Shown one piece after another: positions 31,450 to 44,200 of a stretch of DNA of 60,081 bases. The stretch comes from Spirogloea muscicola (lineage: Eukaryota; Streptophyta; Zygnematophyceae; Spirogloeales; Spirogloeaceae). The position numbers and the translations under genes were made by a program. The stretch lies in assembly GCA_009602725.1 (NCBI GenBank), contig WELB01000002.1:1598237-1658317 (forward strand), in the 5' to 3' direction. The stretch's first letter is position 1. The number at the start of each line of letters is the position of its first letter. Under the pieces are notes generated by a model, which was not told the DNA's origin, searched no databases, and worked only from the letters and a program-made list of their open reading frames with translations.

Positions 31450-31849
31450 GAGCTCGTCAGCAGATTGTGTGTCCGGCAGTCGCAGGCAACTGGCTGCAGC
31501 GACTGCTTGCTGGGGAGTGCGCTCAAGCCCGGGCCAGAAGGCCTCATACGTCGGCTGCAGTACTGGCAGTGACCCAACGCTAGCCTTTCACAGCAGGCGC
31601 TGCCTCATGGGCTGCAGGCCCGGGCACGAGCTAGGCGAGCTGCAGGGATGCCTCGGCGGCTGCTCCTGGCTGGCGCCTCGGCAGGCGCGTGCCTTTCCAA
31701 GCTGCTTCCTCGGGCGTGCCCCGGCAGGCCAATGGACCAACCAGAGCGCATTCACCCGGCGAAAAGGCGTTGAAAGGCTGCAGGCGGCCGGCTGTCACCC
31801 CGAAGGTGAGGTAGGGCCAGCCTTCCCGAGCCATTTAGAACCTGTTCAA

Positions 31850-33150
31850 TTTCTTACCACTGGGCTGGCCTTATCACTGCTGCTGCTGGGTCCCATCGGG
31901 TGACTCATTTCCAGCTGCAAATCACTCCAATTTGCCGCTGCTGACTCGGTATTAGTAAGCTCCCATTCGCTGTAGCCACTAGCATAGCTGTGTGAATTTA
32001 GCGCTTTTCGGCCCTTTGGACCTTGTCTGTATGTTCTGGGCTGGCTTCTTCTCAGCCCCCTTTGAAAGAGCCCCTACCTTTCTGGGAAGAACTTCCTCTC
32101 TTTTGGGCTGCCCTTGCACAGCCATCGACGATCGAGCTACTTCACTCCCGGCCGTTCCGGGAAAAGGCTCCCTGGGCAGTGCTCTAAGTAGACGCCAAAA
32201 GGGAAGGCGCGCGGTGCGCAAAAGGAAGTACCAATTCAGAAGAGGTTTTCCAAAAGGGGGGACGACTGTCAATTCAAAGCCTGATGGCGCGATGGCGCGA
32301 TGGCGTGATGAGGCCGTAAACTGTCAGTTCAAAGTGGGCAAGCCTTTCCAAGCCGTTGGAAGAAGTGGCTCTCCCAATGGGGGCAAGGACTGTGAGAAGC
32401 CAACCGAAAAAGAATTGACAAGGTTTGAAGGGGCCAAATTACGAGCTAAGCAGCGACTGCGGGGCCTGAAGAGGCTATGGCAGAACGGGGGAGGATGGAC
32501 CACTCAGTAGTTACGAGTAAGAAGCCTCACATCCGACAGACTAGCTGCCGGAAAACTATCCCCCTGACGAAAGCCGGAGGCCGCAGCGAGAGCACGGCCA
32601 GCACGCAGATACAAGGCGTGGGCCATGGACCGCTGGAGGGAGACGGACAAGCGCATACGATACACCTGAGCCCACGAGCCAGCGGCGTTGAAGCCTTTCT
32701 TAAGAAGGTGATTCTAGTTTCTGGGCTGGCCTCTCCTCTCTTCTTGGCTCACGCAGTCCACACGCGCGCCGGCAGCGCTATAGCTGCTGCCTCTGGGTCT
32801 CGGCGGAGTGCCTCTTACCCCAGCTTCGAGTTATTCTGACTTGCTGTTGCTCACTCGTGGGTACTGAGCTTCCATCTGCATCATTTCGTGTGTTTGGAAA
32901 GGCTTGCCCTGTGTAGAAATTTCTTATTGGCACCTTTCTGCGGCCTTCGGATATTGTCCACTCTGTTTTGGGCTGGCTTTGCTAGCCCCTCTTTTCCTAT
33001 ACACGACATTCTCTTTTCCTATAGGCGAGCAGTTTTTTCTTTCAGCCACCGCCGTCTCCTGGAAGCGTCTTTCTTCGTCTTTCTTCTTCTAAGAAGAGCA
33101 AGCGCGGCCAGATTAACTGGTAGCTGGGAGAGGCCAGCCCAAAAGCTTCT
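31850..33150. repeat. Cluster of hairpin modules and short RLE tails
   Basis: Hairpin modules in both orientations lie near 31.86, 32.04, 32.10, 32.37, 32.97-32.99 and 33.12 kb; the one at 32970-32988 is GGGCTGGCTTTGCTAGCCC. Short RLE tail fragments occur on minus (32.56-32.69 kb, AHALYLRAGRALAAASGF) and plus (32.74-32.84 kb, LAHAVHTRAGSAIAAASGSR). No gene is supported here. Confidence 0.65.
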
Positions 33151-33520
33151 AAGAAGGAATGACAAGCTGCTCTACAAAGGAGGCGAAGGTGGCAGCAGCC
33201 GCCAGGTGGGTATAAAACTTCGTCCTCTTTGTGGGCTGGCTTTTTTCCTCGCCCCCCGCGCTCGATGTAGCCTAGCGAAGGCACGGCCAGCCTTTCCAGG
33301 CCCCTTCTTGTACTTCGTTCTTTTTTGGGCTGGCTTTTCCCCAGAGCCCTTCTCTCTCTTTCCATGCCGTTCCGACCCCGGCGGCAGCTCCGGCCGATCG
33401 GCTCCACCTCGGGCCGGCCGGCCGCCGCCGACGGGCACCGGCCGGCCCACCTCGGGCCCGCCGCGTCCGCCCCCTCCCCCTCCACCTGTCCACTCCCAGC
33501 TTCAGTTTCTCCGCCCCCAN

Positions 33521-33544
33521 TTCAGACGTGTGCTCTTCCGATCT
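33521..33544. other. Illumina adapter remnant in the assembly
   Basis: Directly after a single N at 33520 the sequence reads TTCAGACGTGTGCTCTTCCG and then ATCT. This is the 3' part of the Illumina TruSeq multiplexing read-2 primer/adapter. It is an assembly artefact, not biology, so the join between the GC-rich left side and the pyrimidine-rich right side is suspect. Confidence 0.95.
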
Positions 33545-33780
33545 CCAACCTCTCTCCCCATTTCCCTCTCCTCATCTCTCGCTCTTCCCCACTCCCTCTC
33601 TCCCCCTCGCCCTTGACCTCTCTCTCCCTCTTCTCCTCTCCCTCTCTATCTTTCCTTCCCTCCCCCTTCCTTTTCCGGCTCACCCGCCCGTCCGCACCTT
33701 CCTGCCCCCTCCCCAGATCCACCTGCCCCCAGCCTGCATCAGCTGCCTGCCCTCCCTCCCCTCTGGCTGACCCGTGCTGC
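33545..33780. repeat. Homopyrimidine-rich low-complexity tract
   Basis: About 230 bp consist almost only of C and T on the plus strand (CTCTCCCCATTTCCCTCTCC and similar). They begin immediately after the adapter remnant and could represent an assembly end or genuine polypyrimidine DNA. Confidence 0.7.
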
Positions 33781-34060
33781 AGTCCTCGGCCGCGGCGCGC
33801 CTGGCCGTCGGTCGGCGTTCGGGCCCAGCACTCCCAGCTACTCGGGGTCGATCAGAGAACCAGAGCTTGCCAGCCTTCGCTTCTGCCAGCCGCACCTGCC
33901 ACTCTGCTGCGTGGCCAAGCTCAAACATTCAGACCAGCTATAGCTGCAGCCAGCGGCAAGTGATCGTAACTTCCCAGCAAGCCCCAGCATTTGGAGTTGC
34001 GTGCTCTAGCTAGCTGGAGCACGCAAGGGCCTCCACCTGCTGCTGCTCTTGCCACCATAG

Positions 34061-37000
34061 CCCCGGCCGCCGCTGATGCACAGGAGCCACTGGAGCGGCC
34101 ATTGGGCGTGTCGGAGGAGCTCTGGCATAGAGCATACGAACTGGGCACGGGCATCGTCCAGGTCGGCTTCGGGCTGGGCAGCATGCCAGATATTCGGCAG
34201 CTCCAGTCATCAGTAGACGCCCTGGTCAAGATGCATCCTTTTCTTGGTGAGCTGCTGGCATGCAGGAAGAGCACCAAGAAGCCAGCTGATCCAGAGCAAG
34301 CTTGCTTTGATCGTGTATGACTGGTTCACGTTGATCTGTAAGATCATCGCAGAAAGAGTCTCCAACTCTTGATTGAGACTAGGAGGACTAGAAAATGAAT
34401 TAGAAAGCTGAATCCGCCTGTGCATAGTGGCCAACATAGGCATGGCTCCTTGCTCGCTTCCTTAACTCCACATGGGAATCTCCAGCTGCACTAGCCGCCA
34501 TCTACAACTCGCGGCAGCCGTCGGCCACTTCTGGATGATCTCCCGCCAACTTGATTCCTCCTTACGAAACTTTCAGTCCATATGCAGGGGCACAAATTAT
34601 TAAAGATAGCAAGGGCAAACTCCGCTACAAGCTCAAGCCCGCTGGCCCAAGCGTCCTTGTTGACCCCAGCCTGCCATCATACACAGTAATATCAATGACT
34701 CCACAACCAGGACCTCATTCTCTGACCGTGTACATTGCATCTCGGATGTATGGCATGTGGTTGTTATCACACGAAACTCAGCTCATATGCCTCGCTAGCT
34801 ACCCTGGGCTTCATGGGCGTGCATGAAGTCGGTGGATGAAGAGCCAGAAGTGACGCCGCTGCAAAAGGTCATGGAGCTCGGCTTCGGCATTCCCCTAGGC
34901 ACAGATATCAAGGGGCCTGCTGATGTCTTCCAGGTATGCAGAAGAATGCAGATGGCTCTTAGTGCTTGATAAGCCTAGGATAACCAGAGTATGACTCTGA
35001 CTAGCCGGCTTGACCGTGGTATTTAGAACTATGCCTAGCAAGTTCGTTAAGTAGCGCACTGGGCATCTGAGAACCGTCTGTGAGCAATATGCAGTGAGCA
35101 ATATGCAGTGTTGCTGTGGTGACGTCTTGCAGGTGTGGTTCTTCCCAGCAAGCGCTGCTAGCTTTGGTGGCCACAAGGATTCATTGATATTGCTTCGCGT
35201 GCATGGCGGCAGCTTGGACCGGCAGAGCGTCATCACCATCTCGCAGTCCCTGCTGGAAGCTCTTAGCTGTGCTATGAACAAGGAGGCGAGTGCACTGCAT
35301 GACTGGCATGCCACGCATGATGCACTTGTCTTGGTTGTGCCTTCTCATCGACTTCTGTCTAGATTCTTGGGAAGAAGTATGGTGCAGCTCCACTGCAGCT
35401 CCACTTCTTCTGTTGTACAATTTCATACCATCCTGCTTCAGAGATGCATCCACTTATCTTGTCTGGTCAGGTGGGCGAGGAGCCACCTCTCGAGGCTCTT
35501 GTCAGCAATGTGAAGATGGATGACTGCAAAATTCCTCCAAGCTTGGAGGACCTCCTGCCTCTCAAACTCGACAAGGGCTTCTTTCAAAAAGGCATCGACA
35601 CAGTTGGTTACGCTGCAAATGCAAAGAAGGCTCTCCTGCCTTTCCAGCAGGGACTGAGCGACTACAGGACAAACAATTTCCATACACAGTTCATTAGCGA
35701 AGCTCTTGGAAAAGCAGGCGAGCCACACGATCAAAGCCATTAGCTGGAACACACACCCAATCCGTCTGTAGGGAGTACCACCTCGTTCTTACAAGTCGTA
35801 AATTACCAGAGCACTCCTTGCCTAGGATCGCGCACATGCCCAACAATAGCAAAATGAGAGTGATGGACTCACTTAGGAAGCTTCTACCCGTAGTGCTGCA
35901 GCAAGTGTGGCACTCCTCAGCGCCTGTGAGAAAGAAGGCACATCGGTTCATGGAGCAGAATGCGCTGCCTTGTTGAAAGCTGTGGCTGCAGTCAAGGGCC
36001 TCAAGGAGAACAAGATGGAAACGTACGGGATGACCAGGTATTGTCACTCGCTTCATTCCGGACGGCAGTGTCTGCACGTCAATTTTATCCAACCACTGTA
36101 CATATGCGTATCTCCCAAGCCTGCTCCAACTCCACGCACTGAAACCTTGTTGCAGTGTAATTGACGTCCGCAAATATCTGGAGCCACCTATGCCGCCCAA
36201 CTCTTTAGGCATGTTCTACTCAGCACTGCCAGCTGCAGAGAAAGTCGGAGAGTCCACAGATATCTGGGACCTGGCAAGACAGATATCGCAAACAGCTGCT
36301 GTCGCAGAGGCCAAAGGAAAGCACTTCACCGAGATGTCTGTCCTGAACATGCTCTTCTCTCAGGTGCAATGCAACACTTAGACTCGGCTCCCTTCTCTGG
36401 AACAGCTGATGGAACAGATGATGTACTTCACTTCATTGGCAGTGCTTGAATTCATTGGCATCACACTCTGCAAGTCATTGAACTTAATCAATCAACATCA
36501 CGTGCCTAGGCCTGCTCCTGACATCGTCTCATGTGCAGATTTACCTATGACGTTATCTATAGTGAAACGTCGACACAGTCGCATGCATGCAACCCCCAGT
36601 GAGCTAAATATCTGCTGAGAGAACAGGCAGACACTCTGGCAAGGCTATTCCTTTACTACTTTGCTCGTGCTCACACCATGTCAACAGGCTTTGAAGCACC
36701 CCGCTCTCACACCAGACCATTCCTTGCGCACATCGCTGGTGGCCGCCTTCACTAATGCACCCCACCAAGCAACCTGGAGAAATATTGACCACATTTGCCT
36801 AAACGAAAGTTTGGGTCCGTTTGCCTCCGTTCATGGAGTAGGCCCTTGCATCACCCTTGGAGATACACTTCAGGTACTGCTGGAAAACCGCCCCCCTTGC
36901 TTCACATATTTGCAATGCCTTCGGCCACTTTAGCACCTCAAATGCTGAACCTATACTTTCGCTCGTCCTGCTGCAATTGCCTCCATGCTCAAGCATACAG

Positions 37001-37260
37001 AGTTTTGGTCAGAAGGGCTTGTGTACTTCCAAATTACTCAGTGGTGGCGTCAAATGTGCCAGCGACCTGGCGCTTTAGTGGTTGTTGTGGCTGCTGAGTA
37101 GCCATTGCATAACTTGCTTGTACATGTACAGGCGGGGCCCGATCTTCACCTCGGCCTTGTGTATGCTGCACCACTCTACTCGCGGAAGCAAGTCCAGGAG
37201 GTTGCCTCACTCATGCGTCGTCAATTGATGGACTGCCTCGGCTTCCCATGCGAAGCATAG
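34061..37260 (+). CDS. Condensation/acyltransferase-superfamily protein (first exon unresolved)
   Basis: Exons by splice sites and phase: ~34061-34246, 34588-34685, 34829-34933, 35133-35285, 35471-35717, ~35881-36037, 36156-36363, 36688-36873 and 37132-37260 (stop), about 490 residues. Seen features are an early LQSSVDALVKMHPFLG segment (start of a CAT-like fold), LLRVHGGSLDRQSV (the place of the catalytic HxxxD), LLSACEKEGTSVHGAECAAL, PPNSLGMFYSAL, DIWDLARQISQT and a final LHLGLVYAAPLYSRKQVQEV. These follow the order seen in alcohol acetyltransferase/condensation-domain enzymes. The active-site His and Asp are four rather than three residues apart. Two introns (after 35285 and 35717) appear to use GC donors. 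Substrate unknown. The ATG must lie in an upstream exon near the damaged 33.5-kb region. Confidence 0.65.
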
Positions 37261-38400
37261 CTTAAAGAGTGTCAGACGAAACCCCATCGTATCTTTAAAT
37301 GTCCATATTAACTCTTAAAACCTTATCGATAGAGAGAATGCACAAGCATTCTGACCGTTGTGCTAGACCGATATATACGGCCGAGGAGCAATTTTGAAAG
37401 CTAGTGCTGTTGTCTACTGCCAACTGCTTGCTTGTCGAATGCTTGAGTCTTATCGGGCAGCAATACATGCTTTTTGAGTGATAGACATGTTCCACTTGGA
37501 TCATTCGATTCGTGGGCTAAAAGGCAGATAAGTTTTAAATTACTCAATGGCATGCATTCACACAGGAGTACAGGAGCAAAGAATTGGCCTTGACTGTCAC
37601 CATTAGCCATATTTGAGATTGGTTTCGGTGACACTTAGATAGAGAGAATACGACCTTGACTTGATGGAATTACGACCAAGATCGCAAAAGTAAGTGTTGA
37701 GCACGATGTTTCTAGCACAAGCTCCTTCAGCTCTCTGGGAGCAATGCCGTTTGCAATTCGAGTCTGGGCCTTGAAATTGGGGCCGAGATTGTGAGACTCA
37801 GTAGCTGCTCTCTGCAAGAAGAGAAACAGACAGTGCAATTGGTGGATGCAACGTTATTGGTAGCTCTCTTGATGCTGTGACCTCCAAAGACAGGGCATTC
37901 TGAGTGGGCATATGAAGAAGTGAAAGATATACCTTCTCTTTCGATTGAGCGGCTGCAGGATTGATCCAGTAATGAAATAATGAGGATGTAATGTAATCTC
38001 GAGCCCTTTCATGAAACTCAGCAACAGGTACTCGTTCTGCAATAAGCCTAGATAGGTTGTCACAATACCCAACAAGAGAGAGGGGGCTGGAAAAGCTTAA
38101 GCTGTTTCCCGCTGCAGAAAGCTAGGGCATTTAGAGTTAAGAGCAAGACAGCTGGCTACCGGCATCCAAAGGCAGGAAGCAAAACTTGGAAGAGGACATG
38201 ACTATGAGAGCCGGTCATCACGAGTGGCAGAGTAGCCAACAATCAGAGAAACTACTCGTCCTACAAGCTGGTGCAGGGCAAAGCACGTGTAAGAAAGTCT
38301 GTATACTCGTGAAATTGTAATGCAACCCGCGTCAGGCAAAGAATCGATCACAGACTAGGCATAGATTGACAGCAAAGCCACTCCTATGAGCAGATCTGTG
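37261..38400. other. Intergenic, no gene recognised
   Basis: AT-richer sequence follows the acyltransferase stop. Short minus frames (about 60-77 codons) show no domain. No hairpin module was noticed until about 38.46 kb. Confidence 0.5.
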
Positions 38401-38426
38401 CATTTAGGCTAGCCCATGTATGTCAA

Positions 38427-38678
38427 GTGGGCTTGCGCTTTCTGGCCCCTTCGTACCTTGTCATTTGTTGGGCTGGCGTCTCCCAGCAGCCATCGCCCCC
38501 ATCAGCCTACTTGTCGTTTTTGCGACGCCGAGTGTCAGCCTGTCTGCAGCGAGCTCAGGCTCATGCTTTGCATCAGAGAGCTGGGCGAGCCTTAGCTGGT
38601 GGCACAAGAGCTTGTCAATTGCCGTCCGGTATTGGGGCATCACTTAACGTCCTCCACGTGCTGACTCGTGGATACTGA
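38427..38678 (+). mobile_element. RLE-type LINE 3' tail, subfamily B
   Basis: The plus frame reads AYLSFLRRRVSACLQRAQAH, ALHQRAGRALAGGTRACQLP and LNVLHVLTRGY-stop, with a hairpin-module-like GTTGGGCTGGCGTCTCCCAG just upstream. Only the last 55-60 residues of the element are present. Confidence 0.8.
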
Positions 38679-38789
38679 GCCGGTCAGCTTAGCAGCCGGT
38701 GATGTATAACGTGCTTGCCTTTGTACTTGACCACACAGGCCCTTCATCACTAGATACAAACTCCATTCCTCTGAAAGTCTTTCTCCTAG

Positions 38790-38926
38790 CTCCTAGCCTT
38801 TTGCTAGCTTTTGCGGTCCACTTGCGCGCAGGCCGCGCTCTGGCGGCGGCCTCCGGCTTCATTCAGGGCGACGTCTTTCCGCCTGCTAGCTACTCAGATT
38901 TGCATCTACTGACGAGAGGTTACTGA
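38790..38926 (+). mobile_element. RLE-type LINE 3' tail, subfamily A
   Basis: FAVHLRAGRALAAASGFIQG, then DVFPPASYSDLHLLTRGY-stop. It is followed by a hairpin module at about 38.97-39.03 kb (GGGCTGGCCTCTCCCAGCCA). A further degraded tail and module follow at 39.09-39.29 kb. Confidence 0.8.
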
Positions 38927-39418
38927 GAGTTCGCTTACTGCTGTCTCAGTCCTTAGCACTCCGACTCCTTCAGACCTTGTCCATTCTTTTGGGCTGGCCT
39001 CTCCCAGCCACCAGTTAATCTGGCCGCGCTTGCTCTCTTTCTCTCAGGAAGAGCGGGTAGGTTTAAACTACACGAGCCTCAATTCTTGTCGGGCGGCTTT
39101 TCACAGCCCTTGCCCCCTTGGGAAGAGCCACTTCTTACATCAAACGCCGTCGCTTCGCTTGCTCGGGTATTAAACATGCCCGTCATTATCTATCTGCACT
39201 CTCCCTTGACGTTTGCCGTGCATGCGGGCAGGCCGCGCCTTGGCTGCTGCCTCCTGCTTTCGACAGAGCGACGCTTGGCTGTCCCTTAGTTACTCAATCT
39301 ACTACATTTGAGGAGGCGCAGTGGGCACACAAGGCGCCGGTCGACACGTTATTCGTGAACCTTCAGGGACAATCTGAGGCGGACTACTTGGTGGGCACGC
39401 TCGGGTCCATCTGGACCG

Positions 39419-39428
39419 CGCGCTCGCG

Positions 39429-39516
<88 letters not shown>
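39419..39516. repeat. (CG)n-(CA)40 dinucleotide microsatellite
   Basis: A short alternating CG run (39419-39436) passes directly into 40 uninterrupted CA units (39437-39516). Long alternating purine-pyrimidine DNA of this kind can adopt Z-form in vitro. Length is likely polymorphic. Confidence 0.95.
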
Positions 39517-39517
<1 letters not shown>

Positions 39518-39519
39518 GA

Positions 39520-41230
39520 TCAGTGGCCGCCAGCCTGCAGTTACAGTGGCATCAATCACTGGGAAAGCCAATGGCGCCCTTCGTGCCAGAAAGTAGCACT
39601 TATGGGCTCGGTGTCTGTCAGATTCTTTACGACTGAATATTCTCAACGTTTGAGCAATTGCACAGCATGGCGCTCAAAGAAATTGCTGCGCCAACATTCG
39701 GGGTTGCCATTATCGATATATCCACTTATCTATACGTGGTTGCCAAGGCAGCACACAGGAGGGTCACTCTGGCCTGGCACAGCTTTCTAAGGAGGTGGCT
39801 TCACTGCGCCAGCGCTGTCGTCCTTCCAGGGGCACATGGTGGATATCAGAACGTAGGTCTTTTACGTCCAAATACTGCAGCCGTGCATAGTGTTGCCCCG
39901 CAGAGAAGCAGGCATCTTTGAGCAGAAGCCGAAGAGGAGAGGGCCAAGAGTGTGACTTGACACTTGTCACACAGCTTGCCGATTGAACGTACAGGCTGGT
40001 CCCTCTCTGCTGAAGTAGATGCCAGCCTTCAGACACAACACTCTACAGTCGGTAAGTCCAAGCTGCTGGTGCCTGTGAGTCAGCAGTGGCGTGAGAATTG
40101 GACACTATCTCCATCCAAAGAAGGCCAGAACCTCTAAAGCGATGGACAAAATGTACTGCAGTGGGCTGGGTGGTGGCGTGGCTCGTCACGATTCAGGGGG
40201 CACATGGCGACTCGATAACCGATGGCTTTGGAGAAGGACTTACTAGATTTGCTCCTATATTCAGGCCTCTGTTGGTTGGTGTATCTTTGGAGAATGTGGC
40301 GAGGAGCTCTGCACCTATTTCTGCCCCTGCTGCAGACCCTTTCAGCACACCATCTTTCAAAGCGGCTGGAGCCGAGCAAGCAAGTGGAGGCCTGACGTAT
40401 AAAGGGCGCTTTCAGTGAACCACTGTCTGGGTGCACCAGACCCGAAGGCGTAGAGATCATATTTCTTGGCCTATCTACGCGTTTCGTCCTATCCCCCTCA
40501 CACAACCCCCCCTCCCCCCTCACCCCCCCCCTCTTTTACACGCAAACGTGAACTTAGCAACAGGAAAAAGGTCACCCCTTGCCCCCTCCCGTTCCCACCC
40601 TACCGCATGTTGAGCTTCTTGAGGAAAATTCGAAAGACACAAATGATGCACTACGCATGTACTCGCTCCAAGACTTCAGATCAGAAGACAGATAATCATG
40701 CCCAGTACTGAGGGTTAAGTCGGGCTAGTACAGATACGGATCTATCCATTCCACAAGCTTCTGACACTTGCATCTTCAACAGGCTGGAGACTGAAAGCTA
40801 TACCTCATATTGCTGTGAGAGTAGACCATCTCAGTCCTTCTCAATCAGGTGTCTCAGTCAATGTTGTGAGTTCGTATCGGCTCTGTCAAAGCATGTCCAA
40901 ATCACACACTTCATTGTACAGTTGATGATTCACGGTGGAGCTTTTCCTAACATTTCTGATCCCGGTTTGTCACAATTGCTGGAACGGCATTCTATGCTTC
41001 ACAGTTGCTGCAATGGCTGCACATTTGTGCCGTACAACACTGGTGTCACTGACACTTGGCATGGCAAACAGAAGCACCAGCATGTAAAGCGCCCTAGCTT
41101 CACCAGGCTGCAAATTCTATTCAGCAGTTTATGAATAATTTATGGACTGGCGAAAGAGACGCTCAGGGTGCCCACTGCAACAGCTATCCCCAAAACCAGC
41201 TGAGCTTACGCTCTTTAGAAGGAAAAGTGA
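39520..41230. other. Mostly unrecognised; one possible exon at 40098-40418 (+)
   Basis: A plus frame at 40098-40418 (KRWTKCTAVGWVVAWLVTIQ ... AGAEQASGGLTYKGRFQ-stop) has a hydrophobic stretch and a Pro/Ala/Ser-rich end. It could be a terminal exon, but it has no recognised family and no confirmed splice partner. C-rich runs lie at 40.50-40.54 kb. Confidence 0.3.
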
Positions 41231-41238
41231 CGATCACC

Positions 41239-44200
41239 TCACAGCTCCTCATGCCTAAGCGGACTTTCAGACTTGATGGCACCTTTCTCAATGACAGCTA
41301 GCTTGTCGTGCAGCAAAGCCACAACCGCAGCAAGGTCTATCTTCATGGTCATCCGGTAGGTGATGGCAAGTCTTATTGGCTCAGACAGCGCATCCTCCCC
41401 ATCCTGCAACCACGTACATGACTTCTCATCCTGCTCCTTGCACGTCTTTGCCCTGCAGACAGGGAGCACTTTACTAGGATCGTCACAAGACCATGACTTT
41501 GCCTTGCCTGACGTGCTACCTTCTGACATAAACATCTCCCAAAAGAAGATCACCAGGTTTGACAGGGTAAAATTACTCTCACGGCCATAGCAGCTATAGC
41601 ACCTAATCACATAGGAGCAGGGCTGCAAGAGAAGAAGATGAGCTGCTGATATCATAGCCCATCTTAATGAAGAAGAACTCACAACATATTGGAATAACTA
41701 ACCTTATAACAACATGCCATCTTACTCTAATTTGGCCCATCGGGAATTTGGATAGCTGACCTGTCCAGCAGATCCAAGTCATCTTGCACCGTAGTTGGAA
41801 AGGCGCTCATAATCTGGTGAAGCCGTAATGCAATAGTCCTGTAAGCAGCAAGTTGCGAGAGGCGTGCATCTCCCCAGGGATACGTCTCTGACGAACTCTC
41901 ATTTAGGTGGAGAGCCCAAGCCAGTGCCATGATGGCGGGTTTCAGGCGCGAGTCAATTGCACCCTTGTGTGCATTCACGATTAAGGCATCATCATCCTCT
42001 TCTGGACTCTCTAGTGAATCTGCTCCTTCACTGCCATCCTCTGCCAACTTCTCAGCATCGCTATCTCTGATCACTGATTCAATTGTCTCAACAACCGCTT
42101 CAAAGGAGGCATACTCGTCTCCCCCTGAATCCATGTATCTGTCCTCCACCTCAAGGTAATCAGCAACTGGCAAGCCACTGTCATCCTCCTCTACATATGC
42201 TTTGGCTACATCACTGGCCAGCCTCACTAGTCTGCTGTGTTCAGATTGCTCAAGCTCTGGGACTTGCAGAAAGTTCTCTGCAACCCAAATGACAAGCTCC
42301 TGAACCAGGAACAAGAAACACGAAATCAACTCCATATGTTCGTGCCTAAGGGCATCGGGACGAGCTATCATAAGGCCAAGAATAATTTTTGCATATGACA
42401 AGCTCCAGGGCTTGGCTACAGACCCCATAGTTTGTGAAGATTGGGACGTCGTTGTAAGGATTATCTGCAGGAACGAAACCTGCATGCAGGAATCGGGCCC
42501 ATCGCAACTCTGGACTTGCTTAAAGTTGTGCTCATGGGAAAGGCAGGATAGGCATGTTGACTGTGTTGAGCAGATAAACTGTACACTTTTCGAAGATACT
42601 CCAATATCTCAGCAGCTGGCTGCAACACTTATGCAGGAGACATGGCTTTGTAAAGGACAACCTTCCAAAAGCCTATCACTAAAGGTCAAGCAGTGCTGCA
42701 AAGAGCTCGATGCCACACCACAGAATATCTCTTCTGATGAGCCTCACTACACAGCTTACCCATCTCAACATAGTAACTTGTAGTGGACCTTTCACCATAA
42801 AAATCATATATTTGCTCTCCTTTCCTGATTGGCCGAGTGACCACCAGCTCAAGCTTATCATGTGTGATCTTCTCTTCCCATTCAATCTGGAGCACAAGAG
42901 GTTGCAGGAAAGTGTGTCGTAAGGTAGTGAGCAGCACTGCAAGAAGTACATCTGTCACCAGGACTGCATATAACCATTGCCCGAGAAGCCTGTGAGGACT
43001 AGGTTCCAAAGTCTGTGCTCACATGTGAAAGGCCTGCTGGATGGTGGTTGAAGAGGTCACCAAAAGGCATGAACATGGCCGTGACCTTGATAGTTCCATT
43101 CTCATCAGGCACCGGTAGTCTGAATCCACGGGTTGAGGCCATGGCCATGGCCCAGGCTGAACATACGCCCAACAACAGTGCATCAGTGTACATGGAATTT
43201 GGACTTGGAGCAGCAGATTGTCTATCTCTGATGCACCCACAGGTTGACATATATGTCAAAAGCCAGGATAGATGAACGAGATCTTGCAGAAGTATAAAGA
43301 CAAGTGAGAGTAAGCAGTAGTTCAATACTGGGTGGAAAGCTAACAAAAGGCTTCCCCTACCAAATTGCTCATATGAACCTCCTGTTTCTCCACTTAGATT
43401 ACACAACTTGTGAATGTTGTGTGTATAACTCCACCAGCTCTCCATGAAGCTAACAGCTGGTCCAAACTGCGCCTCCTTGTACTCCTGCAGTGTTGTGTGA
43501 CGAGCTCGAAGGCAACCAGTCAGTCTTAATTGCTGTTAAATTTGCTCCTGATAATTGACATATAAGCTTATGTCAGTATCCAGCTTTGAGTTGTGATGGA
43601 CCCAAGACGTACAAGCAGTATTCAACCTATGTCCATGGGTTAACTGACAAATAGTCTATTCAATAGCTACTCATAAGCAAAAGTTGGACGCGGCTTACCT
43701 CTGGCCTGAGGGTTATCCAAGGAACGTCCACGTTCCTTGGGAAAGTCCGTAGGAAAGGCGCATATAGTGACTTATTGCCTTTATGCCTAGTGAAGAACCA
43801 CCAAGGCTATGATTAAAAGCCTAAACCTGTATACTTGCAGAAGCCTGATCATGCAGGCCCCAATCATGACTCAGATAAGCCAGCATAACAAAGTATCTGA
43901 CTGTCTCTCTCCAGCAGCCTGCAGGTTCTCCAAACAGCATGCAGATCGTGCCGACTTTATCCCGTGAGTAATGTATGATGTGAGAAAGATTCTGAGGTGC
44001 TAGGCAGACTCATCAATCACGATGGCCTGGCCCTTCTGCATTTGCTGTGGTCAAATTTTGAAAGGCCATACAGTTCTTCCAAGAGGGCGACTGAGATTGA
44101 CACGTCCCAGGCCGCTGTTTCGCCACAAGGTTTGTACTCCTCTGGAAGGACAATCGTGGAATTAAACTGCAGGTGATCAAAGACAGACCTGCTAGCTTAT

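Noticed and set aside
33545-33963. Coding sequence in the pyrimidine-rich tract
   Set aside because: Low complexity adjoining an adapter artefact; frames are Pro/Ser/Leu-rich without motifs.
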